From assembly GCA_963590405.1 (NCBI GenBank), contig CAVAPE010000081.1, positions 1-9,214 of the forward strand: a stretch of 9,214 nucleotides of DNA, written 5' to 3'. Shown one piece after another: positions 1 to 6,843 of this stretch (positions are counted from its first letter, which is position 1; each line of letters starts with the position of its first letter). The DNA is from Limisoma sp963590405. GTDB lineage: Bacteria > Bacteroidota > Bacteroidia > Bacteroidales > Muribaculaceae. The notes beneath the pieces are model-generated. The model was not told the DNA's origin. It did no database searches and saw only the letters and a list, made by a program, of their open reading frames with translations. Position numbers and translations under genes: made by a program.

Positions 1-376
1 GGGGCGAGCGGTGGGCATCGATGGTAAACGGCACACGCATCTGTCCCAATGTCACAGAAAAACCCGTGAACGGCTTGAGGCGCGTAAAGGCATCAAGCAT
101 CTTAATCTTGCCCTCGTCGCAGAGGTCGATTTCGGCTTTGTATTCTACGGCACGCGCCACCTTGCCGTCGACACTCAGACGGGCATTGCGCACCTCAAAA
201 CGGCTTTCTCCCTCTTCGGTTTGGTATTCATATTTGCCTCTCACCGTGCCGTGAATGTTGGGCATATAGTTTACTTTCTCCTTCTTTACTGCAATGCTGT
301 CGGCTTGTGCTACCGCTGGAATACTGGCGATGCAAAGCAGAGCCAACGGCAGAATCTTTTTTAGGCGTAGTGTCAT
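1..376 (-). CDS. OprO/OprP-family phosphate-selective porin, N-terminal part (cut by window edge)
   Basis: Reading the minus strand from the ATG at 376 gives about 125 codons that run off the left edge without a stop. The first 25 or so residues form a signal peptide: basic MTLRLKK, a hydrophobic core, then AVAQA before DS, a likely signal peptidase I site. The mature part has alternating beta-strand character and motifs I associate with the Bacteroidota Porin_O_P family: GTVRGKYEYQTEEGESRFEV, RNARLSVDG, EYKAEIDL, KIKMLDAFTRLKP and LGQMRVPFT. The family forms outer-membrane beta-barrels. Annotation as phosphate-selective comes from Pseudomonas OprP/OprO, and actual substrate specificity in Bacteroidota is generally unproven. 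It is divergent from the downstream tRNA-Leu gene. The family assignment is fairly secure; the substrate and the missing C-terminal part cannot be judged. Confidence 0.8.
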   Translation of the reverse strand, partial: MTLRLKKILPLALLCIASIPAVAQADSIAVKKEKVNYMPNIHGTVRGKYEYQTEEGESRFEVRNARLSVDGKVARAVEYKAEIDLCDEGKIKMLDAFTRLKPFTGFSVTLGQMRVPFTIDAHRSP

Positions 377-402
377 ACGATAGTGAATGTTTAATGATTG
401 TG

Positions 403-410
403 CGAAGGTA
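403..410 (-). promoter_or_regulatory. Possible -7 box for the porin gene
   Basis: The minus strand reads TACCTTCG here, one mismatch from the Bacteroidota -7 consensus TAnnTTTG, about 26 nt upstream of the porin ATG. No TTTG lies at the usual 19-20 nt upstream; the nearest TTTG is about 25 nt away. The segment CGAAGGTAGCAAGCGG (403-418, plus strand) resembles the repeat that overlaps the lipoprotein promoter at 2921-2940. Position supports a promoter, but the sequence match is weak. The rest of 377-492 holds no gene that I can see. Confidence 0.35.
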
Positions 411-492
411 GCAAGCGGCTTCGGCTGAAGAATTACAAACATGTTAAATCTTCTGACTTGCTGAAAAAAACAATCAGATTTTGCGCCACCGA

Positions 493-524
493 TTTGGCAA
501 AACGGATTTTTCACGCTATCTTTG
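493..524 (+). promoter_or_regulatory. Promoter of tRNA-Leu(UAG)
   Basis: TTTG (493-496) is followed by 20 nt and then TATCTTTG (517-524), an exact match to the Bacteroidota primary sigma factor consensus TTTG-N19/20-TAnnTTTG. Transcription should start at about 530, a few bases before the mature tRNA 5' end at 536. The tRNA-Leu(CAA) promoter at 867-898 has the same architecture and the same 20-nt spacer, which supports both calls. Confidence 0.8.
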
Positions 525-535
525 CATACACTTTT

Positions 536-617
536 GCGCATGTGGCGTAATTGGTAGCCGCGCTAGACTTAGGATCTAGTGACGTAAGTCGTGGGGGTTC
601 GAGTCCCTTCATGCGCA
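536..617 (+). tRNA. tRNA-Leu (anticodon UAG)
   Basis: A complete class II cloverleaf can be drawn. The acceptor stem is GCGCATG (536-542) with CATGCGC (610-616) and discriminator A at 617. The anticodon stem CTAGA/TCTAG encloses the loop CTTAGGA, giving anticodon TAG, which reads CUA/CUG leucine codons. There is a long variable arm (GACGTAAGTC region) as expected for leucine tRNAs. The T-loop is TTCGAGT on a GGGGG/CCCTT stem containing two G-U pairs. CCA is not encoded: the genome reads ACAA after the acceptor stem, so it must be added by nucleotidyltransferase. The gene has its own promoter and terminator. Confidence 0.95.
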
Positions 618-619
618 CA

Positions 620-653
620 AAAAAGGTCAGACCACGGATGGTTTGACCTTTTT
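620..653 (+). terminator. Intrinsic terminator of tRNA-Leu(UAG)
   Basis: AAAAAGGTCAGACC (620-633) pairs with GGTTTGACCTTTTT (640-653) around a 6-nt loop. The stem is 14 bp with a single G-U wobble and ends in a T run. It starts 3 nt after the mature tRNA end. The A and T tracts would also let it work on the opposite strand. From 654 to 712 I see no gene, only the short direct repeat CTACCCT at 692-698 and 703-709. Confidence 0.85.
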
Positions 654-712
654 CGTTGTATAAGCATTAACCAAAATCGACAGGCTCTCGCCTACCCTTT
701 GGCTACCCTACG

Positions 713-755
713 AAAAAAGAACGACCGACAATCAATGATTATCAGTCGTCCTTTT
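713..755 (-). terminator. Intrinsic terminator of tRNA-Leu(CAA)
   Basis: On the minus strand, AAAGGACGACTGA (754-742) can pair with TCGGTCGTTCTTT (728-716) around a 13-nt loop, using G-U wobbles for the non-Watson-Crick positions. T residues follow to about 713. It begins 3 nt after the 3' end of the minus-strand tRNA at 757. It faces the terminator of the other tRNA-Leu gene. Confidence 0.75.
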
Positions 756-756
756 G

Positions 757-840
757 TACCCAGACCCGGGATCGAACCGGGATGGATTTTACTCCACTGG
801 TGTTTGAGACCAGCGCGTCTACCAATTCCGCCATCTGGGC
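757..840 (-). tRNA. tRNA-Leu (anticodon CAA)
   Basis: Read on the minus strand, the acceptor stem is GCCCAGA (840-834) with TCTGGGT (764-758) and discriminator A at 757. The anticodon stem CTGGT/ACCAG encloses the loop CTCAAAC, giving anticodon CAA, which reads the UUG leucine codon. The variable arm (TGGAGTAAAATCCA region) is long, as in class II tRNAs. The T-arm is CCCGG-TTCGATC-CCGGG. The 3' CCA is not encoded. It converges on the tRNA-Leu(UAG) gene 139 nt away and has its own promoter and terminator. Confidence 0.95.
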
Positions 841-866
841 ATCAGCGTTGTTGGCTTTTGCGAGTG

Positions 867-898
867 CAAAGGTAATGCAGAATTGCGACACCCGCAAA
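867..898 (-). promoter_or_regulatory. Promoter of tRNA-Leu(CAA)
   Basis: On the minus strand, TTTG (898-895) is followed by 20 nt and TACCTTTG (874-867), an exact match to the Bacteroidota promoter consensus. The -33 element lies inside the small palindrome CGCAAATTTTTGCG (893-906). The promoter fills the 94-bp gap between this tRNA and the end of the lipoprotein gene. I see no convincing intrinsic terminator for that gene, so readthrough into the tRNA is possible. Confidence 0.75.
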
Positions 899-934
899 TT
901 TTTGCGCAACAAATTTACAAATATTTTTTCTTCA

Positions 935-2902
935 CTATCGATTGTAGTTGTTGAAACCGCTGTTATTGCGGGAATTGGAGTTGGTGGGCGTTGAAAAATC
1001 GCTAAAGCCGTCTTCATCCTCTTCGTCGGTCTCAGTCTTTTTCTTATCCTTCGTCTTGTCCCACTTGTTTTGCTCGGGGCGGTTCTTCTTTATCGCATCA
1101 GGCTTCTGGCGGTCGATCGGCGTTGAGTAAATATCCCACGTCTGCTCAATGTCCCAGTTTTTCTTCAGGTTGATTGCCCCTGGATAGTAGTAGGTTTCTT
1201 CCGGCTGACGGTGCTCGTCGTAGTTGCCCGTGTCGTACTTGCCATTGCCGTTGCTGTCGATGAACAAGCGCGCATAGTACTTCGCTGGCAAGAGGTTGAG
1301 CAGTTCGGCACGGTGCTTCCTCACTGGCGCACGCAGTTTCACCTTGTCGCTGCCGTCGAGCAGTTCCACCACCGCTGAATCGGCGACGGCAGGGATATTG
1401 AACACGATGTTGCCATATTCCTCCATCGCTCTCACCTTAAACTCTGAGTGAAGAGGTTTCGACGAGAGTCCATAGATATCGGTCACTGCCAGCGTGTCAA
1501 CAGTAAGGGAATACGTGGCGCCAGGCTCCCAGTCGCACCGCATAGTGATGTCGCGCAGATTCATCGTCGAGTCGCGCAGCGCAAGACTTTTGATTACGGC
1601 TGGCTTATAGACCGTGTCGCCAACCGACTTCACATCAAGATGGAACGCCTCCTTGTTGAACGATGCCAGTGGTGTCATAGACTGGAACGTTACGGGCATA
1701 TACACCTCCTGCGTGCCACTGGTGAGGCATTTGAGCGACACAAACGGAGTAACGATTGTGTCGGTCTGCTCGTTCTTCTTTTTCTTCTTCGCCTTCGGGC
1801 GCTGGAACGTGAATTTCAGCGTGTCGGTGCCCCACGACAGGTTGTTGAGCGTGTCGGTGCGCAGATAGCGTGCCGACACCAGCAATGTGTCTGCCGACAC
1901 GAGGTGCGGCGGACGAATCCAGTAGGTCAGCGAGTCGTTGTTCTGCGAGCGCTCGAGCGTATACCAGTCCTTCGGCACGTCGTTGCGACCGAGGATAGTG
2001 AGTTGCGGCAGCGTGTCGGACGGAGCGGCAAAAATCAGCGAAATGCGCGTGGAATCCATGCGCGTATTGTTGGCAAGATACTGCGTCTTGCGGTTTTCGT
2101 TGAACATCGACAAGAGGATGTCGTTTGGAAAATAGTCTGGACGGATGCCGCGGATAATCGAGTCAATCTCATTCTTGTCGTTATAGATGGTGTCGGCAGC
2201 CTCGCGAGTGCCCACGCGCGGCACGATGATGGAATCGAGGAAAGCGATGTCCTCCGTAGGGTTGCCAAACATATAGTCGCGGTCGAGGTCCTTCAGTGCA
2301 AAGATGTGGTAACTTCCCGGGGCAACGTTGCGGATGGTGAACTGTCCGCGGTCGTTGGTCAGCGCCACGCGCTGGAGTTTTACTTTATGGAAAGCCGAGT
2401 CAGCGAGATTGCTCTGCAAGCCCACCACTACGCTCTGCATCGGCTCAAGCGTCTGCGAGTCGAGCACGTAGCCCGACACACGCATCGAGTCGACAACGCT
2501 ACCCGTGGAGAACGCGAAAGCGAAGTTGCCGAGCGGATTGCCCTCATTGTTGTCCTGTATGGAGTTGGAAAAGTCGATAGAATAGGTGGTGTTCGGCAGC
2601 AAAGTGTCGACCAGTTCTACCGTTACCTTCTTTCCCGACGCCGACATCTTTGGCATCTCCGTCTGCGCTGGAGAGACTATAATCTTGGTGGATGGATCCT
2701 TGAGAGTGACAATCTCATCGAAGAAAATTTCCACCTTTTTGCCTTTCACGTTGACCGCGTTAGGCTCGGGGTTGCTGTGCATAAACACTGGCGGCGTGCG
2801 GTCGATGGGGCCGCCGCTCGGGTTACCGATGTTGGCGCACGAATAGAGCACCGCAGCAGCAATCAGCACAAATATATAGTAGAGGGATTTATTATTGTCC
2901 AT
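935..2902 (-). CDS. Ig-like domain (SbsA_Ig-type) lipoprotein
   Basis: This 655-residue protein is probably a surface or periplasmic lipoprotein. The N-terminus has a hydrophobic stretch ending in LYSC, with the lipidated Cys at residue 22. Residues about 35-135 look like the SbsA-type Ig domain common in Bacteroidota (TPPVF, then a FAFAFSTG end). Residues about 140-210 resemble a carboxypeptidase-regulatory or Cna-B-like beta sandwich (VSGYVLDSQTLEP, TNDRGQFTIRNVAPGSYHI). A Lys run (371-376) precedes more beta-rich sequence. The D-N-N-K-D loop at 549-557 (DSNGNGKYD) looks calcium-binding. The tail (about 600-655) is Lys/Glu/Asp-rich, then Asn/Ser-rich. I chose the ATG at 2902; an in-frame TTG at 2911 is possible but less likely. 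The family is widespread in Bacteroidales, with no established function that I know of. It diverges from secDF; linkage to Sec export is only positional. Confidence 0.85.
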   Translation of the reverse strand: MDNNKSLYYIFVLIAAAVLYSCANIGNPSGGPIDRTPPVFMHSNPEPNAVNVKGKKVEIFFDEIVTLKDPSTKIIVSPAQTEMPKMSASGKKVTVELVDTLLPNTTYSIDFSNSIQDNNEGNPLGNFAFAFSTGSVVDSMRVSGYVLDSQTLEPMQSVVVGLQSNLADSAFHKVKLQRVALTNDRGQFTIRNVAPGSYHIFALKDLDRDYMFGNPTEDIAFLDSIIVPRVGTREAADTIYNDKNEIDSIIRGIRPDYFPNDILLSMFNENRKTQYLANNTRMDSTRISLIFAAPSDTLPQLTILGRNDVPKDWYTLERSQNNDSLTYWIRPPHLVSADTLLVSARYLRTDTLNNLSWGTDTLKFTFQRPKAKKKKKNEQTDTIVTPFVSLKCLTSGTQEVYMPVTFQSMTPLASFNKEAFHLDVKSVGDTVYKPAVIKSLALRDSTMNLRDITMRCDWEPGATYSLTVDTLAVTDIYGLSSKPLHSEFKVRAMEEYGNIVFNIPAVADSAVVELLDGSDKVKLRAPVRKHRAELLNLLPAKYYARLFIDSNGNGKYDTGNYDEHRQPEETYYYPGAINLKKNWDIEQTWDIYSTPIDRQKPDAIKKNRPEQNKWDKTKDKKKTETDEEDEDGFSDFSTPTNSNSRNNSGFNNYNR

Positions 2903-2920
2903 TTCATTCAATTATCGTTG

Positions 2921-2928
2921 CAAAGATA
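2921..2928 (-). promoter_or_regulatory. -7 box of the lipoprotein gene
   Basis: The minus strand reads TATCTTTG, an exact TAnnTTTG match, 18 nt upstream of the chosen ATG. The position 20 nt further upstream reads CTTTCC, a poor -33 element. If used, this gives a very short leader of about 12 nt. The box overlaps the first copy of the 19-bp repeat at 2922-2940. Confidence 0.5.
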
Positions 2929-3038
2929 GTGCAAGCGGAGTGAAATGGAAAGGAACTCGTTCCAATTTTCATTTCCGAAGCGTAGCCTACGCTTATCAAA
3001 AGATAGTGCAAGCGGAGAGATTTTCGGCAAAATTTGCC
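2922..3038. repeat. Direct and palindromic intergenic repeat cluster
   Basis: The 19-bp sequence AAAGATAGTGCAAGCGGAG occurs exactly at 2922-2940 and again at 2999-3017, a period of 77 bp. Between the copies are two palindromes. The first is a hairpin with arms at 2942-2956 and 2959-2975 (GAAATG with CATTTC outside, GGAAC with GTTCC inside). The second is AAGCGTA (2978-2984) with TACGCTT (2988-2994). A third palindrome, GGCAAAATTTGCC, follows at 3026-3038. Similar 'CAAAGRTAGTGCAAGC' units are, from memory, scattered through intergenic regions of Bacteroidales genomes. This stretch has no credible ORF. Confidence 0.7.
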
Positions 3039-3100
3039 TCCCGAGTGGCATTTTATGCTTAGAAACACATTATATAAACGTTTAAAACCGTGGCAAAAAG

Positions 3101-3131
3101 TTTTCAACTTGAAAGAAATACAGTATATTTG
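3101..3131 (+). promoter_or_regulatory. Promoter of secDF
   Basis: TTTT (3101-3104), 19 nt, then TATATTTG (3124-3131) fits the Bacteroidota promoter layout with an exact -7 box and one mismatch at -33. Transcription would start near 3138, giving a leader of about 50 nt. That leader is very A/T-rich up to the ATG at 3188 and has no Shine-Dalgarno sequence, which is usual for well-expressed genes in this phylum. Confidence 0.65.
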
Positions 3132-3187
3132 CAGACTGAAAAAAACGCATAAAATTTTTTAATTAAATATTAACAACAAAAAAACAA

Positions 3188-6100
3188 ATGCAAAGTAAAG
3201 GTTTTATCAGAGTCATAACCGTGCTTTTGGTATTGGTTTGCTTGTTCTATCTATCTTTCTCGCTGGTGACCAACAGCGTGGAGAACGATGCTGCCGACAG
3301 CGCCCGCAAGATTGCGGCTACTGAGGCTGCAAAGATCAACAAGGACAGCAAATCGGAAGCCTACCGCAATGCTTACGACTCAATTTACGACAAAGCGTAT
3401 GCCAAGTATCTTAAGGATATAGGGCAGGAAGAAGTGTACATGTGGTACACATACAATCAAGTTCGCGAAAAACAGATTGGCTTGGGCCTTGACCTGAAGG
3501 GCGGTATGACCGTGACACTTCAGATTTCGGTTGCCGACATCGTCCGTTCAAAGGCTACAAACCCATTGGATGCGAAACTCAACGAAGCGTTGACCTATGC
3601 CAGCCAGAATCCTGGTGACGATTTTGTCGCAGCCTTCTGCAAGAAATACGAAGAACTCGTGCCGGGTGTTCGCTTGGCTCAGAAGTTCAACAGCGTAGAC
3701 GGTGTGAGCGCCAACGACAACAACTCGAAGGTTGAGAGCGTGCTCCGCGAGAAGACCCGTAGCGACGTGTCGCGTTCGGTCAACTTGCTCCGCGAGCGTA
3801 TCGACCGCTTCGGCGTGATTGCGCCAAACATCAAGGAGATGCAGCGTGAGGGTCAGATCCTTATGGAACTTCCTGGCGTGAAAGAGCCGGAACGTGTCTA
3901 CAAGTTGATTCAGACTTCTGCAAAACTTGAGTTCTACGCAACCTATCAATTCGACAACGCACTCCAAAACAGCCTTGGCGCTCTCAGCAAGGACTATGCT
4001 GAAGGCAACGGCAACGTGGCAGCAACAGCAGCCGCTCCAGCAGCAACTGAAGCCGAAGCCGCTCCCGTAGCAGAGTCGACCGCAGCCGAGGCAGCAGCAC
4101 CTGCAACAGTGGCAGAAGCCGCTCCAGCAGCCAAGGTTGAAGGCAAGTCGCTCGCCGAGATGATTTGGACGAAGGACATGATGACAATGGTTGGCAAGGA
4201 CGGCAAAGACGTGCAAGTTCCTGCTCAGCAATACATCGGCGGCGCATGCGTAGGTGTGGCTAACGAGGCCGACACCGCAGCCGTTAACCGCATCCTCAAC
4301 TCCCCTGCCGCTAAGCGCATCCTTCCTAACGACTTGAAGTGCGCATGGTCTGTCAAGGGCGTTGACAAGAAAGGCACCTACTTCCAACTTGTTGCTCTCC
4401 GCACAAGCAACGGCGAGGCTGCCCTCTCTGATGCCGACATGATTGACAACGCAAGCGCAGAACTCAACCAGTTCAGCGGTTCTTACGAAATCAGCATGTC
4501 GATGAACACCGACGCTGCTTCAAAATGGGCCAAGGTTACTCGCGATAACATTGGCAAGCAAGTGGCAATCGTGCTCGACGACCAAGTTTATTCATTCCCT
4601 ACAGTAAATACAGCAATCGAAGGCGGTCGCTCCTCAATCACCGGTAACTTCACCGTTGAAGAGGCAAACGACTTGGTCAACGTGCTCACCGGTGGTGGCA
4701 TGTCGGCTGGCGTGAAGATTGTGAGCCACACCGAAATCGGTCCGTCGCTTGGTCAGCAGGCAATCGAGGCAGGTATCTGGTCATTCGTAATCGCATTGGT
4801 TCTGTTGATGATTTACATGATTAGCTTCTACGGCTTCGTTCCGGCAATGGTAGCAAACATGTGTCTTATCCTCAACCTCTTCTTCACTCTCGGCATCCTG
4901 GCTTCATTCCAGGCCGTATTGACATTGCCTGGTATCTGCGGTATCGTGCTCTCACTCGGTATGGCAGTCGACGCCAACGTGCTTATCTTCGAGCGCACGA
5001 AGGAGGAACTCCGTGCAGGCAAGAACGTGAAGGCAGCCCTCGCCGATGGTTACAAGAACGCATTCTCTGCAATCTTCGACTCCAACTTGACTTCTGTAAT
5101 CACAGCCATCATCCTGATGGTCTACGGTACAGGTCTTATCAAGGGCTTCGCAACCACATTGCTCATCAGCATCATCTGCTCATTCTTCACAGCAGTGTTT
5201 ATCTCTCGCCTTGTGTTTGAGGCATTGCTCAAGAAGAAAGACCGCTCTTATACATTCACAACGAAGTTCAGCCAGAACTTCCTCGTCAACACTAAGGTTA
5301 ACTTCCTCGGTCAGACAAAGAAGGCTTGGTCAATCATCGCAGCAATCGTTGTAGTGATTATCGCTTCGTTCTTCATCCGCGGCATCAACAAGGGTATCGA
5401 CTTCTCTGGTGGTCGCAACTACGTCGTGCAATTTGACCACAGCGTCAACACCGACGACATCACCAAGAAACTCGCTCCTCTCTTCCCAGATGCTTCAGTT
5501 TCTGTAATCACCGTCGACAACGACACTAAGGTGCGTATCTCTACCAACTACAAGATTGCCGACAACGGTGACAACATCGACAACGAGATTATGCAGAAAC
5601 TCTATGAGGGCTTGCAGAGCGAACTCAATGGTATGCCTTACGACAACTTCAACGTCAAGGACGAGCACCACGGCGTGGTTTCGTCGGAAATGGTCGGTCC
5701 GTCGATTGCCGACGACATGACCCGCGGCGCTATCTGGTCAGTGCTCTTGTCGCTCATCGCCATCGCACTCTACATCTTGCTCCGCTTCCGCGACTTCGCA
5801 TTCTCAATGGGTGCTTTGGTTTCGTTGGCATTCACCTCACTCGTAATCATCGGCTTCTACTCTCTGTTCTGGGGCGTACTTCCATTCTCTATGGAGGTTG
5901 ACCAGCAGTTCATCGCCGCAATCCTTACGATTATCGGTTACGCCATCAACGATACCGTGGTTGTATTCGACCGCGTGCGCGAGATGATTGGTCTCTATCC
6001 AAAGCAAGACCGCCGCGAGGTTATCAACCACTCTTTGAACTCGACATTGACTCGTACGATTATGACTTCGACCACTACAGTGCTCGTGCTCCTCGTAATC

Positions 6101-6241
6101 TTCCTGCTCGGTGGCGAAACAATCCGTGGCTTCGTATTTGCAATGCTCTTCGGTGTGATTGTAGGTACATTGGCTACCATCTACGTTGCAACTCCAGTGG
6201 CTTACTGGATGATGCACCGCAAAGCCAACAAGAAGAAATAA
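3188..6241 (+). CDS. secDF: Protein translocase SecDF fusion
   Basis: This 1,017-residue inner-membrane protein joins SecD and SecF, the proton-driven accessory subunits that help pull exported proteins through SecYEG. About 12 membrane segments are visible: one near 8-26, five between about 528 and 680, one near 712-730, and five between about 848 and 1005. Hallmarks in order are GLDLKGG (100-106), the P1 domain motif LRERIDRFGV (201-210), GMAVDANVLIFERTKEE (591-607), GIDFSGG (736-742, start of the SecF half) and INDTVVVFDRVRE (920-932). D595, D922 and R956 sit where the proton-path residues D340, D637 and R671 lie in Thermus SecDF; the 34-residue spacing of the last two is the same. The Ala-rich segment at 277-316 is unusual. 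The gene has its own promoter and terminator, so it is probably monocistronic. Confidence 0.97.
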   Translation: MQSKGFIRVITVLLVLVCLFYLSFSLVTNSVENDAADSARKIAATEAAKINKDSKSEAYRNAYDSIYDKAYAKYLKDIGQEEVYMWYTYNQVREKQIGLGLDLKGGMTVTLQISVADIVRSKATNPLDAKLNEALTYASQNPGDDFVAAFCKKYEELVPGVRLAQKFNSVDGVSANDNNSKVESVLREKTRSDVSRSVNLLRERIDRFGVIAPNIKEMQREGQILMELPGVKEPERVYKLIQTSAKLEFYATYQFDNALQNSLGALSKDYAEGNGNVAATAAAPAATEAEAAPVAESTAAEAAAPATVAEAAPAAKVEGKSLAEMIWTKDMMTMVGKDGKDVQVPAQQYIGGACVGVANEADTAAVNRILNSPAAKRILPNDLKCAWSVKGVDKKGTYFQLVALRTSNGEAALSDADMIDNASAELNQFSGSYEISMSMNTDAASKWAKVTRDNIGKQVAIVLDDQVYSFPTVNTAIEGGRSSITGNFTVEEANDLVNVLTGGGMSAGVKIVSHTEIGPSLGQQAIEAGIWSFVIALVLLMIYMISFYGFVPAMVANMCLILNLFFTLGILASFQAVLTLPGICGIVLSLGMAVDANVLIFERTKEELRAGKNVKAALADGYKNAFSAIFDSNLTSVITAIILMVYGTGLIKGFATTLLISIICSFFTAVFISRLVFEALLKKKDRSYTFTTKFSQNFLVNTKVNFLGQTKKAWSIIAAIVVVIIASFFIRGINKGIDFSGGRNYVVQFDHSVNTDDITKKLAPLFPDASVSVITVDNDTKVRISTNYKIADNGDNIDNEIMQKLYEGLQSELNGMPYDNFNVKDEHHGVVSSEMVGPSIADDMTRGAIWSVLLSLIAIALYILLRFRDFAFSMGALVSLAFTSLVIIGFYSLFWGVLPFSMEVDQQFIAAILTIIGYAINDTVVVFDRVREMIGLYPKQDRREVINHSLNSTLTRTIMTSTTTVLVLLVIFLLGGETIRGFVFAMLFGVIVGTLATIYVATPVAYWMMHRKANKKK
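4016..4135 (+). repeat. Low-complexity Ala/Pro/Glu-rich segment inside secDF
   Basis: Codons 277-316 are almost entirely Ala, Glu, Pro, Thr and Val, built from GCA/GCC-rich imperfect repeats; for example GCCGCTCCAGCAGC occurs at 4030 and again at 4118. The segment sits in the periplasmic P1 region after the conserved LEFYATYQF block and before the part that returns to SecD similarity. It is most likely a flexible, variable-length linker. Confidence 0.75.
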
Positions 6242-6266
6242 TCTCCACTGATTATAAAACTCACCT

Positions 6267-6301
6267 GAAGCCGTCTGCCTCTCCGCAGGCGGCTTCTTTT
6301 T
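6267..6301 (+). terminator. Intrinsic terminator of secDF
   Basis: GAAGCCGTCTGC (6267-6278) pairs with GCAGGCGGCTTC (6285-6296) around a 6-nt loop, with one G-T wobble, followed by TTTTT (6297-6301). This 12-bp GC-rich hairpin with a T tract starts 25 nt after the secDF stop codon. It separates secDF from the next plus-strand gene, which must therefore have its own start signal or depend on readthrough. Confidence 0.9.
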
Positions 6302-6329
6302 ATTCCACGAACCATAAGATTATATAAAT

Positions 6330-6821
6330 ATGCGACGCAAAGACCGCGAGATTACCTCGCTCCCCGAAATAATAGAAATCATACGCCTGTGCGATGTGTG
6401 CCGCCTTGGCATCAACGACACCGCCTCTGGCGTGCCCTATCTGTTGCCGCTCAACTTCGGGCACAAGATTGCCGACGACGGCACAATAACGCTCTACTTC
6501 CACGGCGCAACCGAAGGCACTAAATACCGTCTACTCGAAGCCGACAGCCATGTGGCTTTTGAGATGGACTGCCTCCACACACTCTACTCCGACGCATCGC
6601 GCGGCTACTGCACAATGTCCTACCGCAGCGTAATCGGCAGCGGCGTCGTGGAGGAAATCACCGACCGCGAGCAGAAAATCGAGGCACTCCAACTGATTGT
6701 GGACCATTACCACGTCGACGAGAATTTCGAGTACAACACCGCCGCCGTCGACCGCACCCGCGTCCTCGCCCTCCGCATCGACCGCCTCACCGCCAAATGC
6801 CGCCCCCTGCCAAAGAAATAG
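6330..6821 (+). CDS. Pyridoxamine 5'-phosphate oxidase-like flavin-binding protein, Nim-related
   Basis: This 163-residue cytoplasmic protein matches, by motif, the small split-barrel family that includes NimA-type 5-nitroimidazole-resistance proteins and general FMN-binding oxidoreductases (Pyridox_ox_2). Visible features are the N-terminus MRRKDREI, CDVCRLGIND (21-30), PYLLPLNFG (36-44), LYFHGATEGTK (55-65) with the conserved His58, and VAFEMD (75-80). Its length is normal for the family, and the start is supported by the family-typical MRRKDRE. The leader after the secDF terminator is only about 28 nt and AT-rich, and no TAnnTTTG box is visible there. The stop lies 22 nt from the stop of the convergent DUF262 gene. 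Most chromosomal relatives are ordinary housekeeping flavoproteins; drug resistance cannot be inferred from this sequence. Confidence 0.85.
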   Translation: MRRKDREITSLPEIIEIIRLCDVCRLGINDTASGVPYLLPLNFGHKIADDGTITLYFHGATEGTKYRLLEADSHVAFEMDCLHTLYSDASRGYCTMSYRSVIGSGVVEEITDREQKIEALQLIVDHYHVDENFEYNTAAVDRTRVLALRIDRLTAKCRPLPKK

Positions 6822-6843
6822 CGCAACTGGGTGCCGACGGTTG

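Noticed and set aside
591..1017. Open frames on both strands across the tRNA region
   Set aside because: They read through the tRNA genes and terminators, so they are not credible proteins.
2903..2911. TTG at 2911 as lipoprotein start
   Set aside because: An ATG three codons downstream gives a normal signal peptide, and a TTG start would leave almost no leader after the -7 box.
1448..2929. 493-codon open frame on the plus strand
   Set aside because: It lies entirely antisense to the lipoprotein gene, is extremely Arg/His/Val-rich with no domain motifs or signal, and arises from the codon bias of the real gene.
2922..3017. Possible mini CRISPR array
   Set aside because: Only two copies of the 19-bp repeat, 58 bp apart, with palindromes in the gap and no cas genes; this fits an intergenic repeat instead.
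2904..3107. 67-codon minus-strand frame upstream of the lipoprotein gene
   Set aside because: It covers the repeat cluster and palindromes, shows no protein-like conservation that I recognise, and would overlap the lipoprotein start.
3548..4387. 279-codon open frame on the minus strand
   Set aside because: It is antisense to secDF and Cys/Leu-rich from reading the GCA/GCC repeat backwards; no recognisable protein.
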